Assembly: GCA_038318895.1 (NCBI GenBank)
Contig: JBBQCS010000006.1
Coordinates: forward strand, 1-64,000
DNA length: 64,000 nt
Reading direction: 5' to 3'
Origin: UBA11222 sp030652895
GTDB taxonomy: Bacteria > Pseudomonadota > Alphaproteobacteria > UBA11222
This document shows, piece after piece, positions 25,540-33,205 of this stretch. Under the pieces are notes generated by a model. The model was not told the DNA's origin, did no database searches, and saw nothing but the letters and a program-made list of their open reading frames with translations. Position numbers and translations under genes: made by a program. The first letter of the stretch is position 1. Every line of letters starts with the position of its first letter.

Positions 25540-26034
25540 TTATAGCAATTCCAGACTTTCAGCCTGCGGACCTTTTTGACCCTGACTGGTGGACACCCGT
25601 ACCCGCTGTCCTTCCATCAGGGAGTTAACGCCCGCGCGTTCAACCACCGAGATGTGCAAGAAGATATCCTTGCCACCACTGTCGGGCTGAACAAAGCCAA
25701 ATCCTTTGGCAGGATTGAACCATTTCACGATGCCCTCAGCGGATCCGGTGGCAACTCCACCACCACCACCGCCGCCGCCCCGGGGAGCACCGCCGCCAGA
25801 GGGAGATGGGGCGGCAGACCTGGGCGCATCCTTTACAGAAAAGATGTTTTCAATTTGCGGCCCTTTTCGCCCCTGACCAACCTCGCACTCAATCATCGTG
25901 CCTTCGCCCAGGCTGGCGTAGCCGGCGCGTTCAACAACAGATATGTGCAGAAAGGCGTCCGGCGTACCATCTTCGAAAGTAACAAAACCAAACCCCTTGG
26001 CGGGGTTAAACCATTTAACCGTAGCGTTCGTCAT
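25540..26034 (-). CDS. Double cold-shock-domain protein
   Basis: A 164-residue protein with two CspA-type domains. The first (residues 1-70) has 'VKWFNPAKGFGFVTFEDG' and 'DAFLHISVVERAG', the second (about 97-164) has 'VKWFNPAKGFGFVQPDSG' and 'DIFLHISVVERAG', both with RNP1 and RNP2 motifs for single-stranded nucleic acid. A Gly/Pro/Ser-rich linker with a seven-glycine stretch joins them. Two-domain CSPs are common in Alphaproteobacteria. The ATG at 26034 gives the standard start 'MTNATVKWF'; the frame upstream looks non-coding. It may act as an RNA chaperone. Confidence 0.95.
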   Translation of the reverse strand: MTNATVKWFNPAKGFGFVTFEDGTPDAFLHISVVERAGYASLGEGTMIECEVGQGRKGPQIENIFSVKDAPRSAAPSPSGGGAPRGGGGGGGGVATGSAEGIVKWFNPAKGFGFVQPDSGGKDIFLHISVVERAGVNSLMEGQRVRVSTSQGQKGPQAESLELL

Positions 26035-26184
26035 GTGAAGGAAATCCAAGCAAAGAGTCAACGTCCCATACAGTAGTAGAATTTTTTGCGCCACGTATAG
26101 TTTTTTTTAGCCGACTTATGATTTTCTTTAAAAGCCTCCCGGGTGGGGTGCGGGAAACATGCGCCACTTGATTGCGCCATGCGT

Positions 26185-27690
26185 CTACATAGCCTGCGGC
26201 GCATCCTGCAGGGGCGGCGTTATGCCACTGATGGCGTGGCGGGTTTTTTCCCAGTAAAATGGATCATTGGCCAGCTGCCACAGTGCCCGCAGGGACGCGA
26301 GCATGGTCAGCCCCCAATAAAGCGGCGTCAGCACGATTTCTACAAGCAGGTCATAATGCCCGCGTCCCAGCGCCCCGGCAGCGGCGCAAATTACGGTTAC
26401 AGATAAGCCTGTGACAAAAATAATCCCGTTCAGGCTGGTGAGTATTTCCGGCGCGGCGGGACCGCAGGCGCATATTCCAAGAATGAATATCAGCGTGGCC
26501 GCAGGCATCGCCAGCGCCAGCGCAACCGTACCCCCGACAAACAGCTGGAAACCAAGAAAGGCGCCCGTTCCCAATTGCCGCCACAGCAGGATTGGTCTGC
26601 GCATATGCACCAGCCAGGTGAGCATATAACCCTTTAGCCAGCGAGTACGTTGCCGCAGCCAGTTGGCGTGCTGGCAATTGGCCTCTTCCATGGTGGTTGA
26701 ATTCAATACCCCGCATTGATAGCCCTGGCGCGCAAGGCGCAGGCCGAGATCGGCGTCCTCCGTAACATTATAGGCGTCCCACCCGCCAAGACCGCGCAGT
26801 ATGTTGGCACGAAAATGGTTCGATGTGCCGCCAAGCGGTATCGGCAACCCCAGCACCTGAAGGCCCGGCAACAGCCAGTCAAACCACATGCTGTATTCCA
26901 GGGTGAATTGCCGGGTCAGCCAGTTTTCACGCGGATTATAATAATTCAGCCGCGCCTGCAGACACGCCAATCGCGGGCCGCCCGCCCGGAACGCCTCCGC
27001 CGCCTTGCGCAACTGATCCGTTTCGGGAATGTCCTCGGCGTCATAGATAACGACATGCGCGCCACGAGCAGACGCCAGTGCGTAATTGCACGCTTTGGGT
27101 TTTGTGCGCGGGGCAAGCGGCGGCACACGCAATATTTCGAAGTGCGCCGGCGGCTTCAGGTTTTGTATTGCTGTAAAGGTCGCAATATCATCAGCTTCAA
27201 GGACTAGTTTGATATCCAATCTGTTTACCGGATAGTCCAACTGCATCAGGGCGGTGATCAGTTGCATCACGCTTCCGGGTTCGCGATAGAGCGGAACAAG
27301 CACGGTATAGACGGGCAATTCAGCGTCGCTGCGTCTCTGGCTATCTGGTACGGCGTCCCTGGCGCGCCATGCCGCATAACACCCCGCGATCAGCAGCAAG
27401 CAACGAAACAACGCCACCACCGTAAAAAAGGCCGCCAGTACCCAGCAAAGCACTAGGAAAGATGGGCGTGGCGCAATCAGCGACATCGAAAATAACACTA
27501 AAAGCAGCGACACAGTTATGAGGCGCTGCGCGGTGCTGACGCCTGTGTGGGCGCTGAATTGCGGTTGTTCCCACGCCAGCCGCCAGGCGGCGTTTTCGGC
27601 GATAGTCAGTGGATCGTCGGGGGGTTCTCTGGAGACGCAATATTCATAATCAACTAGTGATTGCTGATTAGGAGACAAGACCGCTTTCAT
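26185..27690 (-). CDS. Membrane glycosyltransferase, family 2
   Basis: A 501-residue processive-type GT2 enzyme: two N-terminal transmembrane segments (about residues 58-110), a cytoplasmic catalytic domain with 'YTVLVPLYREPGSVMQLI', 'VVIYDAEDIPETDQLRK' (D-x-D region), 'NVTEDADLGLRLARQGYQ' and the Q-x-x-R-W motif ('QRTRWLKG'), then several C-terminal membrane segments. These motifs are shared with cellulose and hyaluronan synthases, but the product is unknown. No PilZ domain or partner genes are next to it. The ATG at 27690 has an AGGGGTGGGG site. A perfect palindrome lies 36 bases upstream. Confidence 0.9.
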   Translation of the reverse strand: MKAVLSPNQQSLVDYEYCVSREPPDDPLTIAENAAWRLAWEQPQFSAHTGVSTAQRLITVSLLLVLFSMSLIAPRPSFLVLCWVLAAFFTVVALFRCLLLIAGCYAAWRARDAVPDSQRRSDAELPVYTVLVPLYREPGSVMQLITALMQLDYPVNRLDIKLVLEADDIATFTAIQNLKPPAHFEILRVPPLAPRTKPKACNYALASARGAHVVIYDAEDIPETDQLRKAAEAFRAGGPRLACLQARLNYYNPRENWLTRQFTLEYSMWFDWLLPGLQVLGLPIPLGGTSNHFRANILRGLGGWDAYNVTEDADLGLRLARQGYQCGVLNSTTMEEANCQHANWLRQRTRWLKGYMLTWLVHMRRPILLWRQLGTGAFLGFQLFVGGTVALALAMPAATLIFILGICACGPAAPEILTSLNGIIFVTGLSVTVICAAAGALGRGHYDLLVEIVLTPLYWGLTMLASLRALWQLANDPFYWEKTRHAISGITPPLQDAPQAM

Positions 27691-28174
27691 TTCCCCACCC
27701 CTCACTTTTTTATAGTTTATTTTTAGTAAAACAGGGTTTTACAGGCTTGGCAACAACCGCCGGTGCGGGATGATTTTGGATTTGGCGGCTTTTGGTTCTC
27801 AACCCGGTTTATCTCTGCTTCAAGATACTGGCTGGGCCAGGTGGCCAGCGGCTATGGTAAGACCGTATTCAAAGGAATGGCGTCGCGCGCTGCCGCCCGG
27901 CCTCACGATTTGAGTGAGCGCACGGACGTCGAATGACGACACCGGTTTCGTACGACGGGTGGTCTGATTGCGCCCGGCCGATGGCGGCGCGGCGCCGGCT
28001 AATCCTGGGCGATTGACAATCTTCGAGTTGAGTTGATCGCGCGAGCCGAACAGCCGCCGGTCACCGATGTCTCAGAACCCATGCCCCTTTGCTGCTGGGC
28101 GCACGCCTGCTGAGGCGGTAATCGAAGAACGAAATCTTTGACCCATCCTTCTCTTCGCGCCGCGAGACAAAGAA
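27691..28174. other. Long space between glycosyltransferase gene and tRNA-Leu
   Basis: About 480 bases. The first 60 bases are AT-rich and hold the likely glycosyltransferase promoter and a palindrome (27726-27742). The rest is GC-rich with many short CGAC/GTCG repeats around 27925-27960 but no convincing gene. A reading frame through the tRNA-Leu antisense is a known artefact. Confidence 0.4.
27726..27742. promoter_or_regulatory. Operator-like perfect palindrome upstream of the glycosyltransferase
   Basis: GTAAAAC-AGG-GTTTTAC, a perfect seven-base inverted repeat with a three-base centre. It lies 36 bases upstream of the start codon, in the AT-rich zone where the promoter should be. It resembles a repressor binding site; the binding protein is not known. 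Confidence 0.45.
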
Positions 28175-28259
28175 TGGTGCGGACGAAGGGACTCGAACCC
28201 CCACGACTTGCGTCACCAGAACCTAAATCTGGCGTGTCTACCAGTTCCACCACGTCCGC
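28175..28259 (-). tRNA. tRNA-Leu (anticodon TAG)
   Basis: Minus-strand class II tRNA of 85 bases: acceptor GCGGACG, D-arm with GTGGTGGAACTGGTAGACAC, anticodon stem CCAGA/TCTGG around TTTAGGT giving TAG, a variable arm, T-arm with TTCGAGT, discriminator A and encoded CCA. It lies 37 bases downstream of nnr on the same strand. Confidence 0.97.
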
Positions 28260-28296
28260 AGAATTGGCGTCTCTATAGCATAAAGCGTCTTGGCAG

Positions 28297-29781
28297 CTAG
28301 CTGATTTGCGCTGCGAGTTGCCGAAAAATCTCTGGCATGCGGCCTGCCAGGTCCTCGGCGATCAGGCCACGCCCGGCCAGGTGTCCGCACACGCCATGGC
28401 ACCACACCGCCGCGCAGGCGGCCTCAAACGCGGGCATATCCTGGGCCAGCAACCCCAGCACAAAGCCCGCCAGCACATCGCCAGATCCCGCCGTCGCCAG
28501 CCAGGGGGGGGCGTTTTCATTGATCGCTGCCCGGCCGTCGGGGCTTGCGATCACCGTGTCCGCACCCTTAAAGATTATTACGGAACCACAACGTTTTGCG
28601 GCGGCACAGGCGCGGGTTAGTTTGTCCCCCGGTTTCAAATCCGGGAATAGTTTAAAAAACTCTCCCTCATGGGGGGTTAGAACACAATGCTCGTCTATAA
28701 TCTTAAATAAATCCTCCGGCGTTTCCATGTAAGACGTCAACGCATCCGCGTCCAGCACCAGTTTGCGCCCGTGCCTGCGGGCAACCGCAATCTTGTCGCG
28801 GGTGGCGGCGCCAACCCCAAGACCAGGCCCCAGCAGAACCACATTCATGCGGCTATCGGCCAGCATCGCATCCAGCCCCGCCGCACCGTCCACCTTGCGG
28901 TTCATTACCGCGGTCAGACTGGCGGCGTAGGTCGAAAACGCATCCGGGGGGGCCGCGACTGTCACCAGTCCAGCCCCGATGCGCAACGCCGCATAGGCCG
29001 CCATGCGCGTCGCCCCGGTACAGGCCAGACCGCCGCCCGCGACCACTGCGTGGCCGCGCACATATTTATGATCCTGCGCACCGGGTTGGGGAAATTGCGC
29101 AGCCCAAAGTGCGGGCGCATTGGCGAAGATGCGCGGCGCTATCTGATCCAGCACCTCCACCGGCGTTGCTATATCCGCTGTCTGAACCTCCCCGCACAGG
29201 CCCCTGCCCGGTAATAATACATGCCCTGGTTTGCGGCGGAAGAATGTGACGGTCAGATCAGCCTGCAGCGCGTCCCCCAGCACCGCCCCGCTGTCGCCAT
29301 GCACGCCGCTGGGCACATCGACGGCGCAGACGCGATTGCCGCTGGCGCGCACCGCTGCGATCACATCCAGCACGACACCTTCCAGCGGCCGCGCCAGCCC
29401 GGCGCCGAACATGGCGTCAACAATCAGATCGCCCTGCCTGATCAGAGCGGCAGACAGTGGCGCAACCGGCCCGTCCCATTTGGCCGCCGCCAGCGCCGCA
29501 TCGCCCTTCAGCGCCGCGACGTCCCCCAGCAACCCCAACGTCACCATCCATCCGCGCGCCGCAAGCAGCCGGGCGATCACAAATCCGTCGCCGCCATTAT
29601 TGCCGGGACCGCACAACACACAGACGCGGCCCGCAGGCCAGCGCGCGCGGATCGCCAGCGCACAGGCCAGACCCGCGCGCTCCATCAGATCAATGCCGGG
29701 AATGCCGCCGGCAATCGCCAGCCGGTCCGCCTCGTACATTTCGGCGTTGCTGAGCAGGACGATGTCGTGCGGCGTCCTCAT
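28297..29781 (-). CDS. nnr: Bifunctional NAD(P)HX epimerase/dehydratase
   Basis: A 494-residue two-domain repair enzyme. Residues 1-210 are the NAD(P)HX epimerase (YjeF_N; 'CVLCGPGNNGGDGFVIARLL'); residues 215-490 are the ADP/ATP-dependent dehydratase of ribokinase fold ('VLLGPGLGVGAATR', 'LTPHEGEFFKLFPDL' and 'ATAGSGDVLAGFVLGLLAQ'). Together they restore damaged hydrated NADH and NADPH. The ATG at 29781 overlaps the stop of the preceding sixA-like gene (TGATG), so the two are coupled. Confidence 0.96.
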   Translation of the reverse strand: MRTPHDIVLLSNAEMYEADRLAIAGGIPGIDLMERAGLACALAIRARWPAGRVCVLCGPGNNGGDGFVIARLLAARGWMVTLGLLGDVAALKGDAALAAAKWDGPVAPLSAALIRQGDLIVDAMFGAGLARPLEGVVLDVIAAVRASGNRVCAVDVPSGVHGDSGAVLGDALQADLTVTFFRRKPGHVLLPGRGLCGEVQTADIATPVEVLDQIAPRIFANAPALWAAQFPQPGAQDHKYVRGHAVVAGGGLACTGATRMAAYAALRIGAGLVTVAAPPDAFSTYAASLTAVMNRKVDGAAGLDAMLADSRMNVVLLGPGLGVGAATRDKIAVARRHGRKLVLDADALTSYMETPEDLFKIIDEHCVLTPHEGEFFKLFPDLKPGDKLTRACAAAKRCGSVIIFKGADTVIASPDGRAAINENAPPWLATAGSGDVLAGFVLGLLAQDMPAFEAACAAVWCHGVCGHLAGRGLIAEDLAGRMPEIFRQLAAQIS

Positions 29782-30326
29782 CAGCCGACAACCGTCGCCG
29801 AGGCCTCGCCCAGCTCCACAACCCGCAATGCGCCGCCCGCATTGTCCAGCACGGTGATCGAGCAGTTTTCCGGCGAGAAGCACACCATGCGCGGATCATC
29901 CAGCGCGTGGCTGACCGCCGCATTGATGGCGATGAAGTGCGAAAAAATAACACTGTCGCGCCCCAGCCCCAGCAGCGTGTCGACGACACCCTGCCGCCAG
30001 ACCTGATGGTCTGCGGACAGATCCGACCAGTTGCCGCGCATCGCGCTCCGCAGCCATGCGCCGCGCCCCGCCAGATCGGCCACCGGCGCCACAATTTCCG
30101 AAACCGCCGGCACAATGCGCGCCGCCTGCCCCAACGCCGCCTCCACCGGCGCCGCCGTTTCCCGCGCCCGGCGCAGCGGACTGGAAAACAGCTCCGCCCC
30201 CGCCGCAATCAGCCGCGGTGCAATGGCGGCCGCCTGCGCACGGCCCAGATCATTGAGGCCCGGATCGGGGTCTTCGCTGAACCCCGCCGCCGCCTTGCCA
30301 TGCCGGACGAAATAAATAAGCGCCAT
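29781..30326 (-). CDS. Histidine phosphatase (SixA-like)
   Basis: A 181-residue protein of the histidine phosphatase superfamily. The N-terminal 'YFVRHGKAAAGF' carries the RHG motif with the phospho-acceptor histidine, and 'LFSSPLRRARETAAPV' the second conserved arginine. The size is like SixA, which removes phosphate from phospho-histidine proteins, but the family also acts on small molecules. The ATG at 30326 has a perfect AAGGAG site. It is followed directly by nnr with a one-base overlap. Confidence 0.88.
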   Translation of the reverse strand: MALIYFVRHGKAAAGFSEDPDPGLNDLGRAQAAAIAPRLIAAGAELFSSPLRRARETAAPVEAALGQAARIVPAVSEIVAPVADLAGRGAWLRSAMRGNWSDLSADHQVWRQGVVDTLLGLGRDSVIFSHFIAINAAVSHALDDPRMVCFSPENCSITVLDNAGGALRVVELGEASATVVG

Positions 30327-30408
30327 CGTTACTCCTTCGGGGGCTGGTGTCGTGCTGGGTAAAGCTGTTTTGCCCGTGACGTATATGCTGCTCCAATACG
30401 CACTGGCT

Positions 30409-30816
30409 TCACCTGTGTTTGAACGGATCAATGAGCTTCACCCCAAATTCCCTGAAATCACGCATATTCCGGGTGGCCACCGTTAATCCGTGAATTTTTG
30501 CGGTTGCGGCAATCATGGCGTCCTCTATCAGCCTTTCCGGCTTTCGATGTCTCATGCGCGCCCATTCCTGGAACGCGGGCGCATCCATCGGCAGCACAGC
30601 GCTACTGGCGACAACTTGCTCCAGCCATGCCTGCAACGCCTCCGCCCGGGCGGCGTCCTGCCCGCGCGTGATCTCTATCCCCGCCTGTATCTCGCCCACC
30701 GTGACAGCGGACACGAAAAGCTGTTCCGCGGGAACGCTATTGACCCAGTTCACAACGCCCTGGTGCGGTTTAACCCGCCGCAGTTCCGAAACCACATTGG
30801 TGTCGAGAAGATACAC
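30409..30816 (-). CDS. VapC-type PIN-domain toxin
   Basis: A 135-residue PIN-domain protein. Acidic active-site residues are visible in 'LLDTNVVSEL' (D5), 'TVGEIQAGIE', 'RLIEDAMIAATA' and 'VATRNMRDF', the order of VapC/FitB RNases. It would cleave RNA, often tRNA, when free of antitoxin. It starts two bases after the antitoxin stop. Nothing suggests damage to the gene. Confidence 0.92.
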   Translation of the reverse strand: MYLLDTNVVSELRRVKPHQGVVNWVNSVPAEQLFVSAVTVGEIQAGIEITRGQDAARAEALQAWLEQVVASSAVLPMDAPAFQEWARMRHRKPERLIEDAMIAATAKIHGLTVATRNMRDFREFGVKLIDPFKHR

Positions 30817-30818
30817 AG

Positions 30819-31079
30819 CTATTCAAAAACCGGCGGTGAGCGATGCCGGTGCGGCCTGCGCGGCGGCGTGAGCGCATCGGCGCGCGGATGCGGCGCAAGC
30901 AGAAGGCTTTTCAGCCCCGCTCCGGCCAGCTTCTCCATTCTGCGCCATTGCGCGATCGGCACCAGAACGGCGGTCTCCTGGCCGCGCCGGGTGACGATCT
31001 GCGGCCCGTGCGTCAGGCTCGCGTCAACGAACTCGCTGAACCGCGCCTTGGCGTCCTGAATCTGCCATGTCCTGGTCAT
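30819..31079 (-). CDS. Phd/YefM-type antitoxin
   Basis: An 86-residue protein. 'TWQIQDAKARFSEFVDASL' and 'GPQIVTRRGQETAVLVPI' are the Phd/YefM DNA-binding N-terminal fold. The Pro/Arg/His-rich tail should wrap around the toxin. The ATG at 31079 has a GGGAG site; a longer frame upstream lies over the promoter. It is the first gene of the toxin-antitoxin pair and probably represses its own promoter. Confidence 0.9.
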   Translation of the reverse strand: MTRTWQIQDAKARFSEFVDASLTHGPQIVTRRGQETAVLVPIAQWRRMEKLAGAGLKSLLLAPHPRADALTPPRRPHRHRSPPVFE

Positions 31080-31107
31080 GGGCTCCCTGCCTTGATCATG
31101 CTGACTA

Positions 31108-31136
31108 TATATATGACTAGTTTGAATTCTGGTCAA
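31108..31136 (-). promoter_or_regulatory. Promoter of the toxin-antitoxin operon
   Basis: Minus strand TTGACC (31131-31136), exactly 17 bases, TATATA (31108-31113). Transcription would start near 31101, 22 bases before the antitoxin ATG. The -10 lies in an alternating TA tract next to ACTAGT, a plausible antitoxin operator. Confidence 0.7.
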
Positions 31137-31227
31137 GCCGGATGATAGGGGGGGTGCCCCGGCGTGCAGCTGCGCCGCCGCTGCGCCCAGTGCGTCATTG
31201 CTTTTAGCGCTTTAGTTGATCATGGCC

Positions 31228-31250
31228 AAAAGCGTTGCGCGTTGCGCAAC
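31228..31250 (-). terminator. Candidate terminator of the TPR-protein gene
   Basis: GTTGCGC-GTT-GCGCAAC (31234-31250), a perfect seven-base stem, followed on the minus strand by GC and TTTT. It begins four bases after the stop of the TPR gene. Confidence 0.5.
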
Positions 31251-31254
31251 AAAG

Positions 31255-33111
31255 TCAATCCGTCTGCTGCCCCTTATTCTCATCCAGAAATTTTTTGAAT
31301 GCCGGATCATTCCGGATGGGATCAAAGTCAGCTTCATCTGCCATCTCTTTATGGTTTAGCGGATAACCCTCTTTAAGCATCGCTTGCAGCGCCGTAATTG
31401 CGTCCTCTACCGAACCTGTTCGCGCATAAACACAGGCCTTGTTGAAATAGGCAGATCGCACGACGTCGCGGATTTCTGGTTGCTCATTTGTACTGTAATC
31501 CGCAATCACACCGTCATAAGCGATTTTTTCCTCAAGTGATTGCCCCAATTTCCCTAGAAATACAGCCCTCGAGACACGAGCTTTCGCCATCAACACCTGC
31601 AAGCCCGGTAAAGCTGTAGCCTCGCATTTCGCAATCAAATTATCATAGCCGGTAATTGCATCAATATGCTTACCCAATTGCCCATTGGCATAGGCCATAT
31701 AGAAAATCGCATTGGCAACTTGTTCCTGTAACTCCGGCTCATCGCGGGAACCGTATCGGCCTATCATGTCTTCACAGACGGCAATTGCATTTTCGTACTG
31801 CCCCAACTGCCCAAATGCATAGGCCTTGCCGTAAAATGCTTTGCTAACTTGTTTTTGCAGCACAAACATATCGTTTGCCGCAAAACGCGTTATTACAATC
31901 CCATAGACGTCAATCGCTTTTTCATGCCTCCCTAATGTCCCAAGCGCCACACCTTTGTTAACAAACGCGTGGGCCACTTGCTCCAGTAACTCCGGCGCGT
32001 CGCTGGCCCCAAAACGATCTATAACTTCATCATATACATCAATTTCATCCTCCAACCGCCCCAATTTCCCAAGCGCCACACCTTTTTTAACAAGCGCAAC
32101 GGCCACTTGGGCCTGCAACGCTGGCGTAAAGCTAATCGTATAGATCGCAATTACATCATTGTAGGCGACAATCGCCTGATCCCACTGCTTTAATCGCCCA
32201 AGCAATTCGCCTTTATGGATGAGCAATCTGGCCACCCCTTCCTGCACCGCAGGATCGGGAACAATCCTTAATCGAGTAATTTCACTCTCATAGACGGCGA
32301 TTGCTTCCTTTAACCGTTGCAATTCCCCGAGTGCAAAGCCTTCACTATAACGTGCAAAGGCATAGGCCCCCGTTTTTTCACCAAATAATAGCTGCATCTG
32401 TTGCGCAGCAGTGAGCATCGCAGCCCATTGTTTTTCAGCAAGATAATTGACGATAATCGCTCGATAGTCTTCGGCGCTGCGATTCTGCAGTGGTCTGTCC
32501 AAAGCTGCCTTTGCGATATCAGCGACTACTTTACGATCTTCGGGAGTTTTTGCCACTTCGCCGGGAGGTAAATTTCTTACAATTTCCGCAACCCTGGTTT
32601 CATGATCGCGTATTCTTGCAACTATTGTATCGACTTCCGTGAGCCGCGCCTTGATCTCATCTCCCACGCCTTTCACGGCTTCCGCGACCGCGACTTTTTC
32701 CAAACGCAGGGTAATGAAAAGCACTATCATCGTAATCAAGATAGCAAAAAGTCCAATCGACGCACTTACGATTATCTCCATACGCGAATAGGCATCTTCC
32801 TGCAGTTCGGCTTTCGCTTGCTGCACCGACAATTCGCGCTCCGCATCTCTGGCGCGTTGTTCCGCCTGCCCTAAACCCGTCTGCGCTTGCCTTGCCTGAT
32901 CCGCCAGCCGTTGGATTTCCGCGTCGCGTTCGCGCCGCTCGGCCTCATCGGCGCGGGTTTGTGCGTCGCGTGCCTGCATCTGCAATTGTTCAAGCAGGGT
33001 ATCGCGCACCTGCTGTTGCGCCAGCTGCGGCATGGCGGGCGCTTGATCCTCCGCCGCCATCACCGGGACGGCCGCGAATAGCAGCAGTGCAACGAATAAT
33101 CGGATCATCAT
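31255..33111 (-). CDS. Membrane-anchored protein with 43-residue TPR-like repeats
   Basis: A 618-residue protein. Residues 1-20 look like a signal sequence, about 28-108 are Gln/Arg/Glu/Ala-rich and likely a coiled coil, 112-135 are a transmembrane segment, 136-200 a second charged helical part. From about 287 to 586 there are seven units of 42-43 residues with the pattern 'PEL.EQVA.AF.NKG..LG.LGR.E.AI..YD.VI.RFG', TPR-like but longer than the usual 34. A short tail ends 'DPIRNDPAFKKFL'. The repeats would be cytoplasmic and the coiled coil periplasmic if the signal peptide is real. It has its own promoter (33150-33178). Function unknown. Confidence 0.85.
   Translation of the reverse strand: MMIRLFVALLLFAAVPVMAAEDQAPAMPQLAQQQVRDTLLEQLQMQARDAQTRADEAERRERDAEIQRLADQARQAQTGLGQAEQRARDAERELSVQQAKAELQEDAYSRMEIIVSASIGLFAILITMIVLFITLRLEKVAVAEAVKGVGDEIKARLTEVDTIVARIRDHETRVAEIVRNLPPGEVAKTPEDRKVVADIAKAALDRPLQNRSAEDYRAIIVNYLAEKQWAAMLTAAQQMQLLFGEKTGAYAFARYSEGFALGELQRLKEAIAVYESEITRLRIVPDPAVQEGVARLLIHKGELLGRLKQWDQAIVAYNDVIAIYTISFTPALQAQVAVALVKKGVALGKLGRLEDEIDVYDEVIDRFGASDAPELLEQVAHAFVNKGVALGTLGRHEKAIDVYGIVITRFAANDMFVLQKQVSKAFYGKAYAFGQLGQYENAIAVCEDMIGRYGSRDEPELQEQVANAIFYMAYANGQLGKHIDAITGYDNLIAKCEATALPGLQVLMAKARVSRAVFLGKLGQSLEEKIAYDGVIADYSTNEQPEIRDVVRSAYFNKACVYARTGSVEDAITALQAMLKEGYPLNHKEMADEADFDPIRNDPAFKKFLDENKGQQTD
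31354..32253 (-). repeat. Seven tandem 129-bp coding repeats
   Basis: The repeats of the TPR-like protein are visible in DNA: for example the stretch starting CCAAGCGCCACACCTTT occurs near 31937 and again near 32068. Units are 129 bases (the last 126), diverged but in register. Such arrays can gain or lose units by recombination. Confidence 0.7.
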
Positions 33112-33149
33112 AAAACCGCCCCCTGCCCCGGAATCCTCCGCAGGCTATG

Positions 33150-33178
33150 AATGTACACTATTTGTTCTTCGTTGTCAA
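33150..33178 (-). promoter_or_regulatory. Sigma-70 promoter of the TPR-protein gene
   Basis: Minus strand TTGACA (33173-33178), exactly 17 bases, TACATT (33150-33155). A perfect -35 and a 4-of-6 -10. The start would be near 33143, about 32 bases before the ATG. It lies in the 94-base gap after the aminotransferase. Confidence 0.75.
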
Positions 33179-33205
33179 TCGCCATGACACTTTGCGCGCA
33201 CATCC

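Noticed and set aside
27900..28000. CGAC/GTCG-rich stretch considered as a small RNA gene
   Set aside because: No clear promoter or terminator and no convincing fold by eye.
27999..28253. Minus-strand frame of 84 codons starting 'MVELVDTPDLGSG'
   Set aside because: It is the well-known false translation of a tRNA-Leu gene; the tRNA at 28175-28259 explains it.
31354..32253. Tandem repeats considered as a CRISPR or intergenic repeat array
   Set aside because: The 129-base units are in frame and encode the TPR-like protein; spacers and short repeats are absent.
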